Below, one piece after another: positions 25,915 through 33,915 of a stretch of DNA of 64,000 nt. Under the pieces are notes generated by a model, which was not told the DNA's origin, searched no databases, and was given only the letters and a program-made list of their open reading frames with translations. Source of the DNA: Segetibacter sp. 3557_3. Its GTDB lineage: Bacteria > Bacteroidota > Bacteroidia > Chitinophagales > Chitinophagaceae. The position numbers were made by a program, and so were the translations under genes. The DNA lies in contig NZ_SMSK01000006.1 of assembly GCF_004354985.1 (NCBI RefSeq), forward strand, positions 186,001-250,000, given 5' to 3'. The number at the start of each line of letters is the position of its first letter. The first letter of the stretch is position 1.

Positions 25915-26304
25915 CTATTTAGTCAGCACTTCTTCTTTTAAAGCCAGTCGTGCGAAATGTATGCTCTTGGAAAACAGTCCTTCTGGGTTACTTTGCCGCG
26001 CATGATCTGCGCTATAATCAACAAGTTTAGTAACCATATTGTTCAAAGAGTCCTCAGATAAAAACTTGGCCGTTTTCTTCGACAAAAATCCAAGTCCGAA
26101 ACCTATAATGGTGTTGATCATCGTTCTTCTCACCTCAGGTATTTCTGATACCCTTGCAAAAGTATTTTTAAGAACGTTCGCCGGCTTCAACGCTTTTTTC
26201 GATAAAGCAAATTGTTCCTTGATCACTACTTCCTGGCTGGTTTTTCTTTTTTCCAGGTCAGCAATTGCTTGCTTTAGTTCTCCTACATTGCTAATTGGAT
26301 TCAT
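25915..26304 (-). CDS. Hypothetical protein, last gene of the YtxH/holin-like operon
   Basis: The protein has 129 residues. It has an N-terminal coiled-coil-like stretch (VGELKQAIADLEKRKTSQEV), a central glycine-containing hydrophobic segment (TIIGFGLGFLSKK) that could insert in or lie on the membrane, and a mixed-charge tail. No family is recognised with confidence. Its start overlaps the holin-like gene by four bases, so it belongs to the same operon and probably the same envelope process. Confidence 0.75.
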   Translation of the reverse strand: MNPISNVGELKQAIADLEKRKTSQEVVIKEQFALSKKALKPANVLKNTFARVSEIPEVRRTMINTIIGFGLGFLSKKTAKFLSEDSLNNMVTKLVDYSADHARQSNPEGLFSKSIHFARLALKEEVLTK

Positions 26305-26654
26305 ATTTTTGTATTTTTTAAAAATTTGCGAATGAGCATATTAGCAAAAGGAACTTTTATCAGCTTATTGCGACCTGAATATAAAATAAACCCGATGATT
26401 ATGTAAATACCCGTTAGAACTAAAAACCCCCACGAAGCTCTCCCCAGAAGATCGCCAATTAATAGTGCAATTCCAATATTTAAAAGGAAAAAAACCAATA
26501 AACCAATTACAATCAGGGGTATGAAAGTAAGTACCGTTGAAACCAGGTCAGATGACTTATCAACTAATTTAAGTTTGAGTAAGTTAAAACGGGTTTCAAC
26601 ATATTCTTTAGAATTGCCTATCAGCGACTCCACTACATTAAACTGGTTATTCAT
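26301..26654 (-). CDS. Holin-X-like (phage holin family) membrane protein
   Basis: The protein has 117 residues. An amphipathic N-terminal helix (SKEYVETRFNLLKLKLVDK) precedes two membrane helices (TFIPLIVIGLLVFFLLNIGIA and WGFLVLTGIYIIIGFIL). This is the layout of the Holin-X/superfamily III proteins that are common chromosomal stress genes in Bacteroidota rather than true lysis holins; no phage genes are near. It lies between the YtxH gene (46-base gap) and a small hypothetical gene (four-base overlap). Confidence 0.8.
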   Translation of the reverse strand: MNNQFNVVESLIGNSKEYVETRFNLLKLKLVDKSSDLVSTVLTFIPLIVIGLLVFFLLNIGIALLIGDLLGRASWGFLVLTGIYIIIGFILYSGRNKLIKVPFANMLIRKFLKNTKI

Positions 26655-26700
26655 ACAAAATATTTAATAATCACCGGGAACGTGTTGTAAAAGAAGCTGA

Positions 26701-27036
26701 TTAAGAAGTGTAAGATGGGCCTCCTGTGTTTCCTCCGGTGTCATATGATCCACCTGTTGAACCGGCAACACCACCCTGGTTTGTTGAAAGTCCAACTTTT
26801 TGCTTGCCCTTTTCTATCAGGTCAGAAGCACCTTCGCGCGCCGCCTCATACTTATCAGCAATACCGTCAACAAGATCAGAAAACTTGTCTTTCAGGTTTG
26901 AGGCTACATCGCGACCACCCTCGTTAAGACGTCTTCTTGTTTCGGTTCCTTTATCGGGTGCAAATAAAACTCCGAGTATAGCGCCTGCAGCTGCTCCGGC
27001 AAGTACGCCTAATAAAACTTTTGATCCTGAATTCAT
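26701..27036 (-). CDS. YtxH domain-containing protein
   Basis: The protein has 111 residues. The opening segment KVLLGVLAGAAAGAILGVLFAPDKG is the YtxH signature, a glycine-zipper membrane helix ending in FAPDKG. It is followed by a charged helix and a Gly/Ser/Thr-rich tail. Members are general-stress proteins of unknown mechanism. It is the first gene of a three-gene minus-strand operon. A GGGAA/TTCCC palindrome lies about 140 bases upstream. Confidence 0.88.
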   Translation of the reverse strand: MNSGSKVLLGVLAGAAAGAILGVLFAPDKGTETRRRLNEGGRDVASNLKDKFSDLVDGIADKYEAAREGASDLIEKGKQKVGLSTNQGGVAGSTGGSYDTGGNTGGPSYTS

Positions 27037-27172
27037 AATAGATGGTTTTTAGTGTTAAGTGAATATTCAATCACGGTTTTCAAAATCATGTTTTAAAAAA
27101 ACGGTGCCATCCGTATTAAATAAAATTATATTCTATTCTCATTATTAAAGCATTGAGAGCCAATATGCCTTG

Positions 27173-27187
27173 GGGAATATTTTTCCC
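27173..27187. promoter_or_regulatory. GGGAA-N5-TTCCC palindrome upstream of the YtxH operon
   Basis: GGGAATATTTTTCCC forms a symmetric protein-site-like element 137 bases upstream of the ytxH start. Similar elements occur at 28548-28561 and 36996-37009. Confidence 0.4.
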
Positions 27188-27191
27188 ACCG

Positions 27192-27225
27192 ATCCCTTTC
27201 GGAGTAGTTTATAATCGAAAGGGAT
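27192..27225. repeat. Inverted repeat, 10-bp perfect arms
   Basis: ATCCCTTTCG (27192-27201) and CGAAAGGGAT (27216-27225) are exact complements around a 14-base loop. There is no T-tract and no gene end nearby, so a terminator is unlikely. It sits four bases beyond the preceding palindrome. Confidence 0.6.
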
Positions 27226-27600
27226 AAGTGGCTGACTAAGGTAACAATCTACGGAATTCATTTCATGTTAGATTAAAGAGTGCAGTCTGCCGGTTTAAAA
27301 AAACCAGTTGTTGGTACTTGATACACGCAAACTAAACGTACTTAAGCGCGCATCGGTACCACAGAAAAAGAGCCGACAATTTCGAATAGGAACAAGTATG
27401 TGTACGTGCACTTCAATTGGCACGGCCCCCGACACTTACCTTGAGGTACTCTAAGTAGGGTAAACCTGTATACGACCAAGAACATAATCCTGTGAAGTAC
27501 GCGGCGTATTGCGGAAGATGTTGAACAGGTCGCAGCCCTCATTCATGGAATGAATTTAACAGTTAGACTGAGTACCTCGTTTTTCTTTTAAATCATTTAT

Positions 27601-27849
27601 GTGACCCAAACCATTGGAATAATCGCCGGTATTTTAACAGCCTCTTCCCTACTGCCACAGGTAATTAAGATTATCCGGGAAAAGAAGGCTGAAGACGTAT
27701 CCATCATGATGTTAATTATATTAATGCTCGGAGTAGCACTTTGGATCTACTATGGAATCTTACGTGAAGATCTGCCCATCATTGTTACAAATGCATTTTC
27801 ATTATTGTTGAATATAACCACAGTGGTTCTTCGCTTAAAATATAAATAG
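27601..27849 (+). CDS. SemiSWEET (PQ-loop) sugar transporter
   Basis: The protein has 82 residues and three membrane helices, one PQ-loop repeat. The PQ motif is in ASSLLPQVIKIIREKKAEDVS, and the third helix ends in VVLRLKYK. SemiSWEETs dimerise to make a small facilitative sugar channel. The start is a GTG at 27601; the ATG two bases upstream is out of frame and meets a stop at once. It stands alone between long non-coding stretches. Confidence 0.88.
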   Translation: MTQTIGIIAGILTASSLLPQVIKIIREKKAEDVSIMMLIILMLGVALWIYYGILREDLPIIVTNAFSLLLNITTVVLRLKYK

Positions 27850-28232
27850 TCAGAGGTGTGTGTTTGCATTATGCCGTCGCGAACATTATACGCTCAAGAA
27901 ATAGAATAACCTGCTTGCAGGACCAACGTTGCTAAAGTAAGAAGCAGGTGTTCGCAATTGCACTTATACATAGAACAGCAAATCACCATGGCACTACAAT
28001 TGAAGATGAATGATCTTAATCGTTAATGGTTGCTGAGGACAGGTTAAGGAGATTTGTAAGCAAACAAGCAAAGCCGCCATCTTTAGAGACACCTTTTATC
28101 TACTGTACTACTTTTAGCTTAGCCTGTATGTACAGGCATCTTTTCAGCCAAATTTTGAAAGTGGTCAGACAGGTAAGTAAGTTGAGGTAAAAAAATAAAA
28201 TAGTTTAATAATTCAGAAATAAATAAATCGAT
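27850..28232. other. Gene-free region after the SemiSWEET gene
   Basis: In these 383 bases I see no reading frame of interest. The only clear element is the palindrome GCCTGTA-TG-TACAGGC at 28122-28137, about 95 bases upstream of the next small gene, which looks like a possible operator. Confidence 0.45.
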
Positions 28233-28403
28233 ATGAAACAAAATAATTTGGTATTAGCATCAGTGTTGGTCATGGCCGTTCTATCACTAACGAGTTGCGA
28301 AGCGATTGGCGGAATTTTTCAGGCTGGAATGTGGATGGGCGTTATCATTGTCGTAATTATCATTGTACTTGTTCTTTGGCTGATTAACAAAGCCAGACGA
28401 TAG
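28233..28403 (+). CDS. Small membrane lipoprotein (56 residues)
   Basis: This short gene encodes 56 residues. A signal segment ends in the lipobox LTSC (Cys22), followed by EAIGGIFQAGMW and one strongly hydrophobic helix (GVIIVVIIIVLVLWLI) with a basic end (NKARR). Similar short proteins are common in Bacteroidota and are sometimes labelled phosphatidate cytidylyltransferase in databases, which cannot be right for a protein this small. A long hairpin terminator follows its stop by 23 bases, which supports a real transcript. Confidence 0.75.
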   Translation: MKQNNLVLASVLVMAVLSLTSCEAIGGIFQAGMWMGVIIVVIIIVLVLWLINKARR

Positions 28404-28426
28404 TCTATTGCTCCAAAACCATGTGA

Positions 28427-28472
28427 ACAGGCATAACCCGAAAAGTCCTAAACTTAGGGTTATGCCTGTTTA
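28427..28472 (+). terminator. Long hairpin terminator
   Basis: ACAGGCATAACCC (28427-28439) pairs perfectly with GGGTTATGCCTGT (28457-28469) around a 17-base loop, followed by a short T stretch. Confidence 0.75.
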
Positions 28473-28547
28473 ATGAAGCTGGTGGTCTCCTTTTGATGAA
28501 TGCCCTATCGCCGATGGCACCATGCTGCCATACGGTGTAATTTCGGT

Positions 28548-28561
28548 GGGGAATATATTCC
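28548..28561. promoter_or_regulatory. GGGGAATATATTCC palindrome upstream of tamB
   Basis: GGAATATATTCC (28550-28561) is a perfect 12-bp palindrome preceded by GG. It shares the ten bases TGGGGAATAT with the site upstream of the YtxH operon. It lies about 150 bases upstream of the likely tamB start. Confidence 0.4.
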
Positions 28562-28707
28562 GCACTCACTTTCGTTTACTTCTGCCATTATCTTACATGT
28601 AAGATCCTTCTCTCATGTAGTTCCCTGAATTGCTTTGTCTTAAAAGATGGTTTGTTATTTGAATGCTTATGAGGAATTATAAGCATGTAACCGTTGAGTA
28701 CAGGATT

Positions 28708-31700
28708 ATGCAAGAAAAAACAAAACAACCCACCCAAAAAAGATCTGTATTAGCTAAAATCGGCAGAGGTCTGGCCATTTTCGTAATCTCCCTGATAGGA
28801 CTTGTGGTCCTGCTACTAATATTGATTCAAACAGCTCCCGTCCAGAATTTTGCAAGAAAGAAAATTGTAGCATTTCTGGAAAACAAGTTAGACACCCGTG
28901 TTGCAATTGGAAGACTGGATATTGATTTTCCAAAGATGCTGGTGCTGGAGGACGTATATTTTGAGGATCGCACAAAGGACACCCTTTTGGCTGGTCACCA
29001 ACTTAAGGTTGATCTGGATATGTTCAAGCTAATAAAGTCGGAAATCCAGATCAATGAAATAAATCTGAATGGAATTACGGCCAAGATAAAACGACAACTT
29101 CCGGATACGACTTTCAACTTCCAGTTTATTGTTGATGCATTTGCACCAGCCACTCCCACAACTCCGGCAAAACCTGCTGATACTGCGGCGATGAAGATGG
29201 CCATCGATAAAATCATCATCGACAAAACACGACTGGTTTACCGCGATGTACTTACGGGAAATGATATGGATCTCTCGATTAATCATTTTGATACCCGTAT
29301 AAAAACATTTGATCCGACGAATCTCCGCTTTGAAATACCCACGATAAACCTGGATGGCTTCAGGGGATATATTACCCAGACCAAACCGTTGGAAGTACAA
29401 ACAGTGAATACTGCACCGGTTGATGCAAACACCGGCGCGACAACCGCACCCAAGTTTCTCCAGCTCGTCAATAAAGAACTCCTTCTCAGCAACCTGGACC
29501 TTGCTTACAACAACGAGACGTCCGCTTTAAGCAGTCATTTCAAAGTTGACCGGCTAAATGTATATCCCCGGGAAATCAACCTTGAGAAAACAGCCATTAC
29601 ACTCGATCGTGTAATCCTGAACAAGCTTGATGGCTTTGTGAAAATGGGTAAAACCGGTAAGGAATCCGACATCGTAAAGGTGACAAATCAAAACGATCAG
29701 GAGGTGCCCTCTGAAAGTTTGCCGCTGATGTTCCGGGTCAACAACATAGAGCTAAACCAGAATAATCTTCGTTTTGATGACGCATCAAAGCCGGTAATGC
29801 GACGCGGTATGGATTATGGCCATATGGACATAAAAGATCTGACCTTACATGCAAACAGCTTTGTATTTAGCAACGATTCGATCGCTGCAAATATCACTGA
29901 AGGGCGTATGAAGGAAAAGAGTGGCTTTATCCTGAACAAATTTGAAGTCAACTTTGCCTACACCGATAAAGGAGCAAGACTGGAGGACCTTCTAATCCAG
30001 ACACCTGGCACCACTATACAAAGAAGTGCCGTAATCCGTTATCCATCACTTGCCAGTATACAAAAGAACATTGGTCTTCTTGAGATGGATATTGATCTTG
30101 CAAACACCAAAATCCAGGTGAAAGATATATTGCTGTTTGCTCCTCAACTTGCCGCCCAACCGGCATTCTCACAGCCCTCGCAGACATTATATGTAAACAG
30201 CAGGATCAGTGGTAGTGTCGCAAGGCTGCATATCGACCGCTTTCAGGCCAGTGGAATAGGTAATACAAAAGTTGATGTGGCCGGCTATATTTACGGCCTG
30301 CCTGACCCGAAGAAAGTAAGCGCCGATCTCGCCATAAGAAATTTCAGCACCACCAGGCGAGATATTATGTCGTTCGTACCGCCGAACACGATTCCTAACA
30401 ACATCACTGTACCGGAAAATATCGCTGCTAATGGAACAATCAAAGGAAATCCGGCAAAAATGCTGGCTAACCTTGCCGTGAACACAAGCCTGGGTTCCGT
30501 TAAAGTAAACGGAAGTATCGCAAACACCAGCAACCCGAAGGCAGCTACTTATAACGCACAAATTGCGGTTAACCAATTGAACCTCGGGACAATTATGCAG
30601 AACCAAAAGCAGATGGGTAGGCTAACAGCGAGCTTTAATGTTAATGGACGGGGATTTGATCCTAAAACCGCGAATGCTGCTATCAAAGGAACAATCATAT
30701 CTGCTGACATCAATAAGTATATCTATAGGAATCTCAGGCTTGATGCGGGCATCGCTAATCAACAGTTCAGAGCCAATGCTTCCATGGCTGACCCAAACCT
30801 GAATTTTTCTCTTGCCGCAACTGGAAGCATGGCCGGCAAATATCCAGGTATCAACCTGAACGCAACGATTGACAGTGTTAATACCAAGGCGCTGAATTTT
30901 ACACCGGACGCTATTATCTACCATGGAAACATCATTGCTGATTTCCCTGAATTGAATCCCGATGCATTGGCAGGAAGCCTGTTTGTTACCAATTCAGTAC
31001 TGCTTATGAATGGGCAGCGCCTGGTGATGGACTCTATTTCCATGCTTGCAGGTTATGAAAACGGCAATCAAACCGTTGACCTCAAAACGGATTTCGTGAA
31101 TGCCCGTCTTGATGGCAATTTCAAACTTACCCAGTTGGGCAACATCATTCAGCAATCTATTCAGCCGTACTTCGCCGTAATTCCTGCTTCTAAACCCATC
31201 CCTACTGATCCTTACAATTTAAATGTTAATGTATCTATTGTAAATCACCCTACCCTACAAGGCTTTGCACCGGAGTTAACGCGTATGGACCCGGTTACGC
31301 TTACGGGTAACTTCTCGAACACAAGTGGATGGAAAGCTGACCTGAATGCCCCACTGATCGTTTACGGCACAAATACCATTAGCGGTGTTGCGCTAAATGC
31401 TGCCACCGAGGGTAACGCATTACGGATAGCCACCAACGTGGGTCAACTATCCAGTGGTACGAACCTCGCCATATATGCAACGAGCCTAAATGCAACTCTG
31501 GCCAATAACCAGTTAGTATTCGACCTTAACATTAAAGACAAATCCCTTAAAGACAAATACCGCCTCGGAGGATCGTTGGCTCAACAAAACGGCAACACCT
31601 ATCTTTTCTCTCTTGCCCCCGACAACCTGATGCTTAATTATGCGAACTGGAGTGCAAACGCCGGAAATCTTATTCGCTATGATGGGAAAGATATTAATGC

Positions 31701-33915
31701 AAGCAATTTCGCGATTTCACAGGGTAACCAGCAACTAAGTATCAATAGTACTTCGCCAGGTGCCAATAGTCCTATGCAGGTTGGCTTTAGCAATTTCCGC
31801 ATTGCAACGCTCACGGGTTTTGTTCAGCAAGACTCGTTGCTGGTAGATGGCCTGGTGAATGGAAATGTGCTCCTCAAAGACTTATTAACCTTGCCATCAT
31901 TCACAACTGATCTTACCATTAATGATCTGGCATTTAAGAAAGATACTATTGGGAATGTGAATGTAAAAGTTAACAACAACACCCAAAATGTATTTGCAAC
32001 TGATGTAACCATTACTGGCAGGGGTAACGACGTTGGCTTAACCGGTAATTACTACCTTAAACCCAACAACCAGAGCAATTTTGATATGAACCTCAATATC
32101 CGGCAATTGCCGTTTAGTACGATTGAGGCTTTCAGTATGGGTGCGCTTAACCAGTCCTCCGGTAATTTGACGGGGCAGGTTGCCATTAAAGGCACAGTTG
32201 CATCACCGGATATTGACGGAGCTATAAACTTTAATAACACCGCATTCAACGTTGTAATGCTGGGAAGTTATTTCAGAATTGACAATGAAGCTATAAAAAT
32301 CAATAACCAGGGTATTGGCTTCGACACTTTTACAATTCGGGACTCTGCCAATAACAGCCTCGTGGTAGATGGTATGGCATATACTACCGACTTTACTAAA
32401 TACCGTTTCGATATGACGGTACGCGCCAGAAATTTTCGTGGCTTGAACAGTGTTAAACAACCAAACAGCCTTTATTACGGACAACTCTTCTTTAACAGTA
32501 ACCTCCAGATTAAAGGCACCGAGTCAGCACCTTCCGTAGACGGAAGCTTGCGCATTAATGAAGATACCAGGTTGTCGCTTGTTTTGCCACAATCCGAACC
32601 AGGTGTTGTAGACAGGGAGGGAGTTATTGAATTTGTGGACATGGATGCACCGGAAACAGATTCGTTATTTAAGGCCACCCTTGCGAAATATGACACATCT
32701 TTTAATTCCTCAGGAGTTACCGGTTTTGACATTTCAGCCAATATAGAAATCGTAAAAGAAGCTGAATTTAATCTTATTGTTGATGAAGGCAATGGCGACT
32801 TTTTAATGGTTAAAGGTGCAGCCTTATTGAACGGTGGTATCGACCCAAGCGGCAAGATTACAATGACAGGTAATTACGAAGTTGAACAGGGAGCTTATGA
32901 ACTATCGTTCAATTTTCTTCGCCGCAGGTTTGAGATACAAAAAGGAAGTACGATCACGTGGACAGGTGAGCCAACCCAGGGTAACCTTGACGTGACAGCA
33001 GTGTATGTGGCTAATACTTCTGCCTGGGACCTTGTAAAAGACCAGGAGAGTGAAACGGCAAAAAATATCTACCTGCAGAAACTTCCCTTCCAGGTTAAGT
33101 TGATCATGAAAGGCGAGCTACTAAGACCGCAATTGACGTTTGATATCGGATTACCCACAGAGAATATGTCAAGGTTTAATGTGGCAAGTATCAATACCAT
33201 CAACACACGCCTGGACCAGCTGAAGACAGAACCATCTGAATTGAATAAACAAGTGTTTGCCCTTTTGTTGCTTAATCGTTTTGTGTCCGAAAATCCTTTT
33301 GAGAGCAGTAGCGGGGGTGGATTCAATGCTGGTTTATATGCAAGACAGAGCGTTTCAAAAATACTTACGGAACAGTTGAATAACCTCGCAGGCGATCTTA
33401 TTGCAGGGGTGGATATAAACTTCGATGTAAACTCATCGGAGGACTACACCAGCGGTGAACAACGCACCAGGACCGACTTCAATGTAGCGCTATCAAAAAG
33501 GCTGTTGAATGACCGGCTGAAGGTAACGGTTGGCAATAACTTCGAACTTGAGGGGCCACAGCAATCCCAAGAAGGTGCAAATAGTATTGCCGGTAATATC
33601 AGCATTGACTATATGTTGAGTAAGGACGGAAAATATATGTTGAGGGGATATCGCAAAAATGAATACGAGGCAATTGTTCAGGGCTTCGTCGTTGAAACCG
33701 GCCTTCGATTTATCATGTCCGTTGATTACAATACGTTCAAAGAAATATTCAGACCCGGAAGAAGGCTGAGACGAAACAATCGTAACAATAATAATCAACA
33801 ATCAACTCCTGCTGCACCGGCAGAGGATAGATCAACTACGCAGGATTTAAAATCGGCAGCTGATAATCGTAAAACAATTCCAGCTACAGACAAAGACGCT
33901 ACAGATGAATATTAA
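28708..33915 (+). CDS. tamB: TamB-like translocation and assembly module protein (DUF490/AsmA-like)
   Basis: This very long protein (about 1735 residues) spans the periplasm. One N-terminal membrane helix (LAIFVISLIGLVVLLLILIQTA) is followed by an extended repetitive beta-strand body rich in Asn, Asp and Thr. A C-terminal DUF490 domain contains GNYEVEQGAYELSFNFLRRRFEI and RPQLTFDIGLPTENMSRFN. TamB proteins form hydrophobic grooves used in outer-membrane protein assembly and lipid transport between membranes. Its last 11 bases overlap the TamA/BamA-type gene, its known partner. The ATG at 28708 is preferred over 28663 because it gives a normal short cytoplasmic N terminus. Confidence 0.92.
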   Translation: MQEKTKQPTQKRSVLAKIGRGLAIFVISLIGLVVLLLILIQTAPVQNFARKKIVAFLENKLDTRVAIGRLDIDFPKMLVLEDVYFEDRTKDTLLAGHQLKVDLDMFKLIKSEIQINEINLNGITAKIKRQLPDTTFNFQFIVDAFAPATPTTPAKPADTAAMKMAIDKIIIDKTRLVYRDVLTGNDMDLSINHFDTRIKTFDPTNLRFEIPTINLDGFRGYITQTKPLEVQTVNTAPVDANTGATTAPKFLQLVNKELLLSNLDLAYNNETSALSSHFKVDRLNVYPREINLEKTAITLDRVILNKLDGFVKMGKTGKESDIVKVTNQNDQEVPSESLPLMFRVNNIELNQNNLRFDDASKPVMRRGMDYGHMDIKDLTLHANSFVFSNDSIAANITEGRMKEKSGFILNKFEVNFAYTDKGARLEDLLIQTPGTTIQRSAVIRYPSLASIQKNIGLLEMDIDLANTKIQVKDILLFAPQLAAQPAFSQPSQTLYVNSRISGSVARLHIDRFQASGIGNTKVDVAGYIYGLPDPKKVSADLAIRNFSTTRRDIMSFVPPNTIPNNITVPENIAANGTIKGNPAKMLANLAVNTSLGSVKVNGSIANTSNPKAATYNAQIAVNQLNLGTIMQNQKQMGRLTASFNVNGRGFDPKTANAAIKGTIISADINKYIYRNLRLDAGIANQQFRANASMADPNLNFSLAATGSMAGKYPGINLNATIDSVNTKALNFTPDAIIYHGNIIADFPELNPDALAGSLFVTNSVLLMNGQRLVMDSISMLAGYENGNQTVDLKTDFVNARLDGNFKLTQLGNIIQQSIQPYFAVIPASKPIPTDPYNLNVNVSIVNHPTLQGFAPELTRMDPVTLTGNFSNTSGWKADLNAPLIVYGTNTISGVALNAATEGNALRIATNVGQLSSGTNLAIYATSLNATLANNQLVFDLNIKDKSLKDKYRLGGSLAQQNGNTYLFSLAPDNLMLNYANWSANAGNLIRYDGKDINASNFAISQGNQQLSINSTSPGANSPMQVGFSNFRIATLTGFVQQDSLLVDGLVNGNVLLKDLLTLPSFTTDLTINDLAFKKDTIGNVNVKVNNNTQNVFATDVTITGRGNDVGLTGNYYLKPNNQSNFDMNLNIRQLPFSTIEAFSMGALNQSSGNLTGQVAIKGTVASPDIDGAINFNNTAFNVVMLGSYFRIDNEAIKINNQGIGFDTFTIRDSANNSLVVDGMAYTTDFTKYRFDMTVRARNFRGLNSVKQPNSLYYGQLFFNSNLQIKGTESAPSVDGSLRINEDTRLSLVLPQSEPGVVDREGVIEFVDMDAPETDSLFKATLAKYDTSFNSSGVTGFDISANIEIVKEAEFNLIVDEGNGDFLMVKGAALLNGGIDPSGKITMTGNYEVEQGAYELSFNFLRRRFEIQKGSTITWTGEPTQGNLDVTAVYVANTSAWDLVKDQESETAKNIYLQKLPFQVKLIMKGELLRPQLTFDIGLPTENMSRFNVASINTINTRLDQLKTEPSELNKQVFALLLLNRFVSENPFESSSGGGFNAGLYARQSVSKILTEQLNNLAGDLIAGVDINFDVNSSEDYTSGEQRTRTDFNVALSKRLLNDRLKVTVGNNFELEGPQQSQEGANSIAGNISIDYMLSKDGKYMLRGYRKNEYEAIVQGFVVETGLRFIMSVDYNTFKEIFRPGRRLRRNNRNNNNQQSTPAAPAEDRSTTQDLKSAADNRKTIPATDKDATDEY

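Larger units (their letters stand above)
27037..27600. other. Long gene-free region upstream of YtxH and SemiSWEET genes
   Basis: This 564-base divergent region contains two clear inverted repeats (27173-27187 and 27192-27225). The segment 27300-27550 is richer in G/C than the flanks and holds short self-complementary stretches such as TACCTTGAGGTA. A 66-codon minus-strand frame at 27342-27542 has no natural features. An untranslated RNA is possible but not shown. Confidence 0.5.

Noticed and set aside
26301-26654. Holin-like protein as a sign of a prophage
   Set aside because: No lysin, tail, capsid or integrase gene is nearby. The operon partners are stress-type proteins, and chromosomal holin-like genes of this kind are common in Bacteroidota.
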